Part shown: one piece after another, positions 1 to 5,022 of the stretch | How the letters are laid out: every line of letters begins with the position of its first letter | Position numbering within the stretch: position 1 is the stretch's first letter | Assembly: GCA_039800205.1 (NCBI GenBank) | Contig: JBDLRB010000249.1 | Location: 1 to 5,022 of the forward strand | Length of the DNA: 5,022 nt | Reading direction: 5' to 3' | Source: SYIM01 sp039800205 | GTDB taxonomy: Bacteria; Pseudomonadota; Gammaproteobacteria; Burkholderiales; Burkholderiaceae_E | Program-made: the position numbers and the translations under genes | The notes under the pieces: model-generated | Told to the model about the DNA's origin: nothing | Database searches by the model: none | The model's input: the letters and a program-made list of their open reading frames with translations, nothing else

Positions 1-332
1 CCGCTCGCGCGCAAGGAGTCGAGGAGCGTCCGGGTGCCCTCGACATTGACGCGCATACCCAGATCAAAATCCGCCTCAGCCGATCCACTAACGACTGCTG
101 CGAGATGCACCACCGCATCGATCTGCGAGGGGAACGCGGCATCGAGCGCGGCCCGATCACACAGATCGGCGCATACGCTGCTCAACTGGGGGTGGTCAAT
201 GCCAAGCGGCCGTCGTGCAAGACACCAAATGCGATCGATCGGCTCGCCCGCCCCGGCGTTCGCAGGGTCGAGCAAGGCACGGATCAGCCGCTCGCCGACA
301 AACCCTGTTCCACCCGTGACCAGAACCTGCAT
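1..332 (-). CDS. denD: DenD-like NAD(P)-dependent sugar-acid dehydrogenase, N-terminal part (cut by window edge)
   Basis: The first 110 residues of an extended short-chain dehydrogenase/epimerase are present; the rest lies beyond the left edge. The nucleotide-binding glycine motif GGTGFVG is at residues 7-13. The HLAAVVSG segment (76-83) followed by EADFDLGMRVN (86-96) is the signature I associate with D-erythronate dehydrogenase (DenD), which oxidises D-erythronate to 2-keto-D-erythronate in four-carbon sugar-acid catabolism. The catalytic Ser/Tyr-x-x-x-Lys region is not in the window. An oddity: strand beta-2 ends in CLARRP (37-42), where DenD proteins normally carry an acidic residue that selects NAD. 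This may mean a preference for NADP. The ATG lies 13 nt after the hydrolase stop, with only a weak GAG as ribosome site, so it is the third gene of the receptor-hydrolase operon. Family assignment is firm; the exact substrate is inferred. Confidence 0.82.
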   Translation of the reverse strand, partial: MQVLVTGGTGFVGERLIRALLDPANAGAGEPIDRIWCLARRPLGIDHPQLSSVCADLCDRAALDAAFPSQIDAVVHLAAVVSGSAEADFDLGMRVNVEGTRTLLDSLRAS

Positions 333-345
333 GCTCGGTCTCGAA

Positions 346-1146
346 TCAGGCGAGTGCCTCGAGGCCACCCTGGAGGAAGCGGAGGGTGCGGTCCGTGAAG
401 AAATCCGGCCGCTCGATATTGCCGATGTGCGCGGCGTTCGGGATCGCGCAGTAAACCGAACGTCGCCATTTCTCGCTCATCTGCATCGACATCGAGGGCG
501 GCGTGCTGTGGTCGTGCTCACCGGCCATGATCAGCGCTTCAGACTCAATGGCGGGCAAACGATCCAGCAAATCGAGTTGAGCAATGGCCGCGCAGCATCC
601 GCAATAGCCCTCAAGCGGCGTCCGCGCCACGACATCCCGTACCCACGCGAGGGCAAGCGGATGAGCGGTCCGCCAGGACGCCGTGAACCAGCGCTCAAGG
701 GTGGGATCGGCCATGGTAGCCATGCCGTGCTCGCGCGCCCGGTCAATGCGCGACTGCCAGAGCGCCGTAGCGTCAGCAGGACGGCGTGCGGTCGAATCCG
801 CCACCACGATCCGATCGAGCAGATCGGGCCGGTCAAGCGCCAGTTGCTGGGCAATCATGCCCCCCATCGACAAACCGACCCAGTGAGTCCGCGTGATCCC
901 CAACTGGTCGAGCAATCCCGCCGCGTCGGCCGCCAACTGTTCCAGCGAGTACGGGGCGGGCGTGGCGGTCGTTGCGCCGTGTCCGCGCACGTCGTAGCGC
1001 AAGACCTTGAAGTGGGCACTCAGCGCGGCCATCTGTGGCGCCCACAATCCGAGATCGCCAGCCAGCGGATGAGCCAGCGTCACCCAGGGGCCCTCGCCCG
1101 AAATGGTGTAGTGCACATCGATATCACCCACGCGAAGACGCGCCAT
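346..1146 (-). CDS. Alpha/beta hydrolase, 3-oxoadipate enol-lactonase (PcaD)-like
   Basis: This is a 266-residue cytoplasmic alpha/beta hydrolase, about the usual PcaD length. The nucleophile elbow is GLSMGG (91-96) with Ser93. The catalytic acid is probably Asp212 in GEHDHSTPP, and the catalytic His is His240 in AAHIGNIE. The oxyanion-side segment HPLAGDLGLW (26-35), RYDVRGHG (50-57), the lid segment LERWFT (150-155) and EGYCGCCAAI (179-188) all match the PcaD pattern. PcaD opens 3-oxoadipate enol-lactone in the beta-ketoadipate pathway. No other pca gene is nearby, and the DenD-like and Bug neighbours suggest a different lactone or ester as substrate. I chose this ATG because GGAGGT lies 8 nt upstream; an in-frame ATG 14 codons earlier would lie inside the receptor gene and adds a non-conserved leader. 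The gene lies 16 nt after the receptor stop. Fold and catalytic class are clear; substrate is uncertain. Confidence 0.88.
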   Translation of the reverse strand: MARLRVGDIDVHYTISGEGPWVTLAHPLAGDLGLWAPQMAALSAHFKVLRYDVRGHGATTATPAPYSLEQLAADAAGLLDQLGITRTHWVGLSMGGMIAQQLALDRPDLLDRIVVADSTARRPADATALWQSRIDRAREHGMATMADPTLERWFTASWRTAHPLALAWVRDVVARTPLEGYCGCCAAIAQLDLLDRLPAIESEALIMAGEHDHSTPPSMSMQMSEKWRRSVYCAIPNAAHIGNIERPDFFTDRTLRFLQGGLEALA

Positions 1147-1154
1147 GTTCAATG

Positions 1155-1160
1155 ACCTCC
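1155..1160 (-). promoter_or_regulatory. Ribosome binding site of the PcaD-like hydrolase
   Basis: On the minus strand this reads GGAGGT, a near-perfect Shine-Dalgarno sequence, 8 nt before the ATG at 1146. It sits wholly in the short gap after the receptor stop codon. It fixes the hydrolase start and supports one polycistronic message. Confidence 0.8.
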
Positions 1161-1162
1161 AG

Positions 1163-2164
1163 TCAGTCTGCTCGAATGTTGGCCGCACGAGCCAAGCGGG
1201 TAAAGTTGGCTACCTCGTCGGTGATCAGTTTGGCAAAGGCTTCGGGCGTACTTGAAACGGCCCGCGTACCGAGCGTAGCAAAGCGCTTCTGTACATCGTC
1301 CTGAGCCAGTGCCCGGGCGACATCGGCCTGAATCCGATCGATGACGGGTCTGGGCGTTCGGGCGGGCGCAAGCATTCCATACCAGAACACCCACTCGTAC
1401 CCGCGGATGCCTGACTCGTCGACGGTCGGCAGGTTAGGCTGGTCGGCCATGCGCTCGAGGCCGGTCACGGCAATCGCCCTCGCCTTTCCCTGGCGAACCA
1501 GGTTGATCGCACTCGCATAAGGGGAAATGAACAGGTGGGTCCGGCCGGCGATCGTTTCATTGAGCGCAGCGGGGATGCCCTTGAACGGGACATGCACGAG
1601 ATCGATCTTCGCCTGCGATTTGAGGAGCTCGGCCGCGAAATGAGCACCGCTGCCCACGCCCGCTGAGGCAAAGTTGAAAGCCCCAGGTTTGCTACGGGCC
1701 AAGGCGACGAAATCCGCCATGGTTTTGACCGGCAAATCGGGCGCAACGACCACCAGCGCGGGCCCCGTTGCTGTAAGGGTAATGGGCGCGAAGTCGCGGA
1801 TCGGGTCGAACGCGAGCTTGGAGTAAATGGCGGGCGCGACCGCGTGGGCTGATGAGACGGATAAGAGGGTGTATCCATCCGCGGCGGAACCGGCCACCGT
1901 CTGGGCGGCGATATTGCTGCCCGCGCCGAGCTTGTTCTCGACAACGATTGCCTGCTTCCAGGGATCGGCCAGCTTTTGCGACAGGACGCGCGCGGCGATG
2001 TCTGGCACGCCGCCGGGCGTGAAGCCCACCATGATCTTCACCGGACGCGCGGGCCAGGCCGATCCGGCGGATTGCGACCAGGCCGAGCGGGAACCCAGGA
2101 GACCGAAAGCCGTCGCACCTGTTGCGACGCTGGCTGAAAATCGTCGACGTTTGATATCGGTCAC
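1163..2164 (-). CDS. Bug/TctC-family periplasmic substrate-binding protein
   Basis: This 333-residue protein is a Bug-family receptor, the extracytoplasmic component used by tripartite tricarboxylate transporters (TTT). It binds a small carboxylate or related solute in the periplasm. The N-terminus KRRRFSAS (5-12), followed by a hydrophobic stretch to about residue 24 and a likely cleavage near residues 28-33, resembles a Tat-type export signal. The mature start PARPVKIMVGFTPGG (38-52), then PDIAAR (54-59), and the later GAGSNIAAQ and AGVGSGAHF motifs, are typical of the family, as is the length. The start codon is GTG (2164), chosen because of a strong AGGGGGAG 8 nt upstream. It is the first gene of the operon with the hydrolase and DenD-like genes, so its ligand is probably their substrate. 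No TctA/TctB permease genes occur in the window, a common situation for Bug proteins. Confidence 0.93.
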   Translation of the reverse strand: MTDIKRRRFSASVATGATAFGLLGSRSAWSQSAGSAWPARPVKIMVGFTPGGVPDIAARVLSQKLADPWKQAIVVENKLGAGSNIAAQTVAGSAADGYTLLSVSSAHAVAPAIYSKLAFDPIRDFAPITLTATGPALVVVAPDLPVKTMADFVALARSKPGAFNFASAGVGSGAHFAAELLKSQAKIDLVHVPFKGIPAALNETIAGRTHLFISPYASAINLVRQGKARAIAVTGLERMADQPNLPTVDESGIRGYEWVFWYGMLAPARTPRPVIDRIQADVARALAQDDVQKRFATLGTRAVSSTPEAFAKLITDEVANFTRLARAANIRAD

Positions 2165-2193
2165 TTGTCAGTCTCCCCCTGAATGTGTTGAAT
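2165..2193 (+). promoter_or_regulatory. Candidate sigma-70-type promoter for the small exported protein and YggL-like genes
   Basis: In the 64-bp gap between divergent genes, TTGTCA (2165-2170, five of six matches to the -35 consensus) is followed after 17 nt by TTGAAT (2188-2193, four of six matches to the -10). Transcription would start near 2200 and leave a leader of about 29 nt before the ATG at 2229. This is pattern matching only. I found no equally good minus-strand promoter for the receptor operon, whose promoter may lie partly inside the 5' end of the plus-strand gene. Confidence 0.35.
2173..2180 (-). promoter_or_regulatory. Ribosome binding site deciding the GTG start of the Bug receptor
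   Basis: The minus strand reads AGGGGGAG, then 8 nt, then the GTG at 2164. No ATG close to the signal peptide has a comparable site, so the GTG start is preferred. The site lies within the spacer of the candidate divergent promoter on the opposite strand. Confidence 0.65.
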
Positions 2194-2228
2194 AATGACT
2201 GGCCACAAATCTTGCTCGGATCCCGTTC

Positions 2229-2600
2229 ATGCTGCAAGTCTCCCACCTCTGCCCGAGAGCGCCCCGCCGCACGAGCATGGCGGCAGCCGCGATCGCTCTT
2301 CCGCTTCTGGCGGCAAGCGGCAGTTCCAGCGCAATTGAAGTCAGCATGAGCTGTCAGCGCGACGGCAAGACCTACCGGGTATCCTATGACACAGCCAGCC
2401 GGAGCTTTCGCACCGACAACGCGCAGCTTGGCAGCCGTTTTCGAATCAATCGCGCTCAGGTGGACAAGGACGCGGTGCTGGTCTGGGTGACCGCAATGAA
2501 TTTCAGCGCAGAGCGCGACGTCCTGGCCCAGTTCGGTCAGGAAAAATGGGTCAAGTACTTCTTTGGAAATGGCAGTCAGATCACGGATCGATGCAAATGA
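2229..2600 (+). CDS. Small exported protein of unknown function
   Basis: I do not recognise this 123-residue protein. It begins with a basic region (Arg10, Arg13, Arg14), then a hydrophobic stretch MAAAAIALPLLAASG (17-31) and a small-residue run ending SSSA (32-35). This is a plausible Sec signal peptide with cleavage near residue 35, leaving about 88 residues in the periplasm. The mature part has just two cysteines, Cys42 and Cys122 near its two ends, which could form a disulfide. No lipobox or further membrane segment is visible. It alternates polar and hydrophobic residues and is rich in Tyr, Phe and Arg, which suggests a small beta-rich domain. The ATG is preceded by GGA 8 nt upstream; the next ATG (2277) has no ribosome site and would remove the basic n-region. 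Its stop overlaps the start of the YggL-like gene (ATGA), indicating coupled translation. Confidence 0.68.
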   Translation: MLQVSHLCPRAPRRTSMAAAAIALPLLAASGSSSAIEVSMSCQRDGKTYRVSYDTASRSFRTDNAQLGSRFRINRAQVDKDAVLVWVTAMNFSAERDVLAQFGQEKWVKYFFGNGSQITDRCK

Positions 2601-3058
2601 TGACCCATCGACACGGCACCCTCCGCCAGCGCAAGCGCATGGGAACAGGTGAATTTCGCCGACAGCTGATTCGCCTGGTCACGCAGGTCAGCGAAGATGT
2701 CCCGGCAGAGATCGTTGACCAGATCAACGAACAGGTGCTGGATGCAATCCGCGCGCTGGATATGCAGCCCGCCGGCGCGCTGCATGGACGGGGGGTGGAT
2801 CTGATGCTCTGCTCGGCGCCCGGACAGGGCGGAGACGACGCGAGTCGCGAGGCGCTCGGGCAGGCGATCAAAGCCGTGACGGGCATCAGTTCGGTCGAGC
2901 TCGGCCCCTGGCAAGACGCGCATCTGGATCGTTTCGGCGTTCGGGTGCGCGGAGGGCGCGGCAGAATGTGGCCCGGCATGACGGATCATATCCTCGCACA
3001 CGCCGAGCATCATCATGATCTGCCCGACACCGTACTGGTGATGCCGGATCTTCGCTGA
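2597..3058 (+). CDS. YggL/DUF469-like protein (divergent, with C-terminal extension)
   Basis: This 153-residue soluble protein resembles the YggL family, small 50S-ribosome-associated proteins of beta- and gammaproteobacteria. Matching features are the basic start LRQRKRMGTGEF (9-20; the family has a RKKL-x-x-GEFQE-like motif), a central acidic helix around 33-52, a Gly-rich turn near 60-66, and VELGPWQDAH (100-109) where relatives carry a V-x-x-GP-x-x-DAW-like motif. Relatives usually end soon after that motif. Here about 42 more residues follow, including Gly/Arg-rich RVRGGRGR (116-123) and AHAEHHH (134-140). The usual FQELGF-like segment is changed to FRRQLI. The start at 2597 overlaps the upstream stop as ATGA and has GGA 9 nt upstream; an ATG at 2591 would be only 3 nt from that site. 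No signal peptide is visible. Family membership is by eye and moderately certain; the ribosomal role is inferred from the family. Confidence 0.62.
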   Translation: MMTHRHGTLRQRKRMGTGEFRRQLIRLVTQVSEDVPAEIVDQINEQVLDAIRALDMQPAGALHGRGVDLMLCSAPGQGGDDASREALGQAIKAVTGISSVELGPWQDAHLDRFGVRVRGGRGRMWPGMTDHILAHAEHHHDLPDTVLVMPDLR

Positions 3059-3122
3059 TCACTCGCTGGCCGAACTACCGAGCGGGCGCCGCCAGATATC
3101 GATCGCTGGTGCGGAACAATAT

Positions 3123-4238
3123 TCAGGGGCGAGCAGGCAACAGCCGGACCAGTCGGCCGTTGCGACTGTCATTGATCAGGTAAAGCAGGCCATCGGGACC
3201 TTGCCTGACATCGCGCACCCACTGACCCAGAGCCTCGAGCAATCGCTCTTCGTGAACAACCCGCTTTTCATCATGCACGAGGCGAGTCAGGAAGTTGAAT
3301 TTGACCGAGCCGACGAAAAGGCTGCCTTGCCAGTCGCGACCATAACGTTGACTGGTCAGGAATGCCATGCCGGCCGGCGCGATCGAGGGCGTCCAATTGT
3401 GAAAGGGCTGCTCCATGCCCGCGCGCTCGGTCAAGCCCTGACCGATCGGCCCACCGCCGTACCGCTCGCCTCGCGTGATGACCGGCCAGCCGTAATTGCG
3501 GCCAGGTGTAATCACATTGATTTCATCGCCGCCCTGGGGGCCATGCTCGTGAACCCACAGGCGACCGTCCGGCCCCAGGGTCGCACCCTGCGGATTACGA
3601 TGCCCATAGCTGAGGATTTCCGGGCGCACGCCCGGCCGAGCCACAAAGGGGTTATCCGCCGGCACGCTGCCGTCCTTGCGTAATCGAACCAGTTTGCCCA
3701 GATGATTGTCGAGCCGCTGGGCGTCGTCCATCCGATGAAAGCGCTCGCCTAGCGTCAGGACCAGCGTTTGGTCAGGCATCTCGACAATTCGGCAACCAAA
3801 GTGATGCCTCCCGGCGACCTTGGGCTGCTGCGAAAAAATCACCCGAACGGATTCCAGGCGGGCGCGGTCCCTGGACAATCGGGCGCTCGCCAGGGCGGTG
3901 CTGTTACCGCCCGGTCCGGGCTCGGTGAAGCAGAAAAAGACCTGTCGGTTTACGCTGAATTCCGCATCCGTGATGAGATCGAGCAAGCCGCCCTGCCCGC
4001 CCACATCGATTGCGGGCAGGCCAGAGACGGGGGCACCAACACGGCCATCCGCCTCGATCACGCGAAGCCGACCGACTCGCTCGGTGACCAGAAACCGCCC
4101 CTCAGGCAGGAAAGCGACAGCCCAGGGATGCTCCAACCCTTGGGCGACGACCTGCGCTCGAACGCGACTATCGTTGGCGTTGACAACGAACGGCAGCACA
4201 CTCATCAGCGATACGGTCAGAGCGCGTAGTACTCGCAT
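3123..4238 (-). CDS. yliI: PQQ-dependent aldose sugar dehydrogenase (Asd/YliI-like), periplasmic
   Basis: A 371-residue soluble quinoprotein, the same length I recall for E. coli YliI (Asd). The family oxidises aldoses to lactones in the periplasm using PQQ and Ca2+. A Sec signal peptide covers roughly 1-21 and ends VNA. The beta-propeller motifs follow in order: LEHPWAVAFLP (35-45), GGQGGLLDL (80-88), HHFGCRIV (145-152) with the probable catalytic base His146, the LTLGER strand (161-166), GKLVRL and ADNPF (194-198), SYGHRNPQG (210-218), and HEHGPQGGDEIN (230-241) followed by NYGWP (248-252). These are the expected PQQ- and calcium-site regions, and nothing essential looks missing. I prefer the ATG at 4238, 5 nt after the transporter stop and 9 nt after GGGG. 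An in-frame TTG at 4247, overlapping that stop as TTGA, would add three residues. No PQQ-synthesis genes are in the window. Confidence 0.93.
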   Translation of the reverse strand: MRVLRALTVSLMSVLPFVVNANDSRVRAQVVAQGLEHPWAVAFLPEGRFLVTERVGRLRVIEADGRVGAPVSGLPAIDVGGQGGLLDLITDAEFSVNRQVFFCFTEPGPGGNSTALASARLSRDRARLESVRVIFSQQPKVAGRHHFGCRIVEMPDQTLVLTLGERFHRMDDAQRLDNHLGKLVRLRKDGSVPADNPFVARPGVRPEILSYGHRNPQGATLGPDGRLWVHEHGPQGGDEINVITPGRNYGWPVITRGERYGGGPIGQGLTERAGMEQPFHNWTPSIAPAGMAFLTSQRYGRDWQGSLFVGSVKFNFLTRLVHDEKRVVHEERLLEALGQWVRDVRQGPDGLLYLINDSRNGRLVRLLPARP

Positions 4239-4243
4239 TTGCT

Positions 4244-4807
4244 TCAACCCCAGATCAGAACACCAACCCCTAAGACGGCAAAAACCCCGGCTGCGATCGC
4301 ATGAACCGGCCCGAGGGGGACCCGACGCGCCAACGCATCGCCAAACAGCGCAACAGGCGCATTGGCGAGCATCATGCCGACGGTCGTCCCCAGGACCACG
4401 GCGCTCAGGGAATCGAATCGGGCAGCCAGCGCGATCGTGGCGATCTGCGTCTTGTCGCCCATCTCAACCAGGAAAAAAAGGAGGGCGGCACTTAGAAAAA
4501 TACCGCCCCGCCGTCGATCGGCCTGCTCACCCTCATCGAGCTTGTCGGGAATGAGCATCCAGGCAGCCATGGCCAGAAAGGACAACCCCAGTATCCAGCG
4601 CATCCAGTCGCGACCAATGGTGGACGCGAGCCATGCACCGAGCGCACCGGCCAGCGCATGATTGAGCAAGGTTGCGACGAAGATCCCTGCGATGACTGAC
4701 CACGGCCGTCGATAGCGCGCAGCCAGCACCAGAGTCAGCAATTGCGTTTTATCGCCCATCTCGGCGAGGGCAACGATGCCAGTCGAAATCAGAAATGCAT
4801 CAAGCAT
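4244..4807 (-). CDS. TMEM165/GDT1 (UPF0016) family cation transporter
   Basis: This 187-residue inner-membrane protein has the two copies of the family hallmark E-x-G-D-K-T: EMGDKTQ at 16-22 and EMGDKTQ at 115-121. Each sits in a homologous half of three predicted membrane helices (about 4-28, 37-62, 70-87; then 104-128, 134-155, 162-186), joined by a charged loop DKLDEGEQADRRR (88-100). The two halves are an ancient inverted duplication, and the length is typical of bacterial members. Characterised relatives move Mn2+ and/or Ca2+ (in exchange for H+) and protect against excess metal. The ATG at 4807 starts just before the first helix; an upstream frame extension of 26 residues overlaps the amidohydrolase gene and looks non-coding. 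No clear Shine-Dalgarno precedes the ATG, and I found no yybP-ykoY manganese riboswitch motif in the 74-nt leader. It is directly followed by the PQQ dehydrogenase gene. Metal specificity cannot be read from the sequence. Confidence 0.93.
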   Translation of the reverse strand: MLDAFLISTGIVALAEMGDKTQLLTLVLAARYRRPWSVIAGIFVATLLNHALAGALGAWLASTIGRDWMRWILGLSFLAMAAWMLIPDKLDEGEQADRRRGGIFLSAALLFFLVEMGDKTQIATIALAARFDSLSAVVLGTTVGMMLANAPVALFGDALARRVPLGPVHAIAAGVFAVLGVGVLIWG

Positions 4808-4881
4808 CGTGTACGCAGACTGAAAAATGCAAGCTGCCGAGTCTAGCGCAATGCCTTTGAAATCACTCGATCCGCGGGGCC

Positions 4882-5022
4882 TCAAGCTGGTAAAGGGAAC
4901 CCATAGAGTTCACAGGCGTTGTCGACCAGAATCCGCTGACGGAGCGCTGAATCGGGTACCCAGTCCTCGAGCAGCTCGAGCAGCGTGCCATAGGCAGGGA
5001 TTTCCCCGGAAAAATTGACATG
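4882..5022 (-). CDS. Amidohydrolase (Amidohydro_2, LigI-like) C-terminal end, cut by window edge
   Basis: An open frame enters from the right edge and ends at TGA (4882-4884), giving the last 46 residues of a protein. They begin HVNFSGEIP and continue through LLELLEDWVPD, RQRILVDNACELYGF and a final PLPA. This is the end of TIM-barrel amidohydrolases in the group of 2-pyrone-4,6-dicarboxylate lactonase (LigI). In those enzymes a DWPH motif carries a catalytic Asp, and a WAPDE/ILVDNP/LYGF tail closes the protein. The first residue here would be the His of that motif, with the Asp just outside the window. Such enzymes hydrolyse lactones or related carbonyl compounds without an N-terminal signal. 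The usual DNP is DNA-C here. The frame is supported by this family match. It lies 74 nt upstream of the transporter on the same strand, so it could share a transcript. Confidence 0.8.
   Translation of the reverse strand, partial: HVNFSGEIPAYGTLLELLEDWVPDSALRQRILVDNACELYGFPLPA

Noticed and set aside
34..1155. A 373-codon open frame on the plus strand opposite the DenD-like and hydrolase genes.
   Set aside because: It spans two well-supported minus-strand genes and their gap, its product is low-complexity and Arg/Ser/Pro-rich with no recognisable domain, and it has no convincing ribosome site. It is a GC-rich antisense shadow.
1692..2246. A 184-codon minus-strand frame overlapping the Bug receptor.
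   Set aside because: It overlaps the receptor in another frame, and the receptor frame shows complete family motifs and a strong ribosome site.
2576..3016. Minus-strand open frames of 146 and 132 codons opposite the YggL-like gene.
   Set aside because: The plus frame has a family match, a ribosome site and an ATGA overlap with the previous gene; the minus frames have none of these.
3089..3111. Possible hairpin (CGCCAG / CTGGTG) between the convergent YggL-like and PQQ dehydrogenase genes.
   Set aside because: The stem is only six pairs including a wobble, the loop is 10 nt and no T tract follows on either strand, so it is not a credible intrinsic terminator.
3820..4554. A 244-codon plus-strand open frame across the PQQ dehydrogenase and transporter genes.
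   Set aside because: It lies antisense to two clear family members, and its product is an Arg/Ser/Pro-rich sequence without motifs.
4808..4881. Possible manganese riboswitch (yybP-ykoY type) before the GDT1-family gene.
   Set aside because: The leader is only 74 nt from the previous stop and lacks the conserved loop sequences expected of that class.
4967..4985. Direct repeat CTCGAGCAG, twice in tandem.
   Set aside because: It encodes the Leu-Leu-Glu repeat in the helical tail of the amidohydrolase, so it is explained by coding.

Overview
The window is GC-rich, densely coding bacterial DNA. It holds eight protein genes, two of them cut by the window ends. It most resembles a betaproteobacterium, probably Burkholderiales. 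The evidence is a Bug/TctC-type solute receptor without its own permease genes (a family strongly expanded in that order), a DenD-like dehydrogenase, a PcaD-like hydrolase, a YggL-like protein and good Shine-Dalgarno sites. This placement is an inference from gene content; there is no rRNA or tRNA marker. I see no RNA genes, mobile elements or CRISPR.

Left part (1-2164, minus strand, read right to left): a tight three-gene operon. A Bug-family periplasmic receptor (GTG start) is followed 16 nt later by an alpha/beta hydrolase of the 3-oxoadipate enol-lactonase type. After 13 more nt comes the N-terminal part of a DenD-like NAD(P)-dependent sugar-acid dehydrogenase, which runs off the left edge. 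Together they look like uptake of an organic or sugar acid followed by hydrolysis and oxidation.

Middle (2165-3058, plus strand): a 64-bp divergent region with a plausible plus-strand promoter leads into a small exported protein of unknown function. That gene overlaps (ATGA) a gene for a divergent YggL/DUF469-like protein with an extra C-terminal tail.

Right part (3123-5022, minus strand): the last 46 codons of a TIM-barrel amidohydrolase (LigI-like lactonase group) enter from the right edge. After a 74-nt gap come a TMEM165/GDT1-family cation transporter and, 5 nt later (or overlapping by TTGA if a TTG start is used), a periplasmic PQQ- and calcium-dependent aldose sugar dehydrogenase. The YggL-like and PQQ dehydrogenase genes converge across 64 nt with no convincing terminator.

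Most of this is recognisable metabolism and not a new defence or mobile system. The points most worth following are the lost acidic cofactor residue in the DenD-like enzyme, the coupling of a Mn/Ca transporter gene to a Ca-dependent PQQ enzyme, the overlap of an unknown exported protein with a YggL-like gene that carries an unusual tail, and the clustering of lactone-forming and lactone-opening enzymes.
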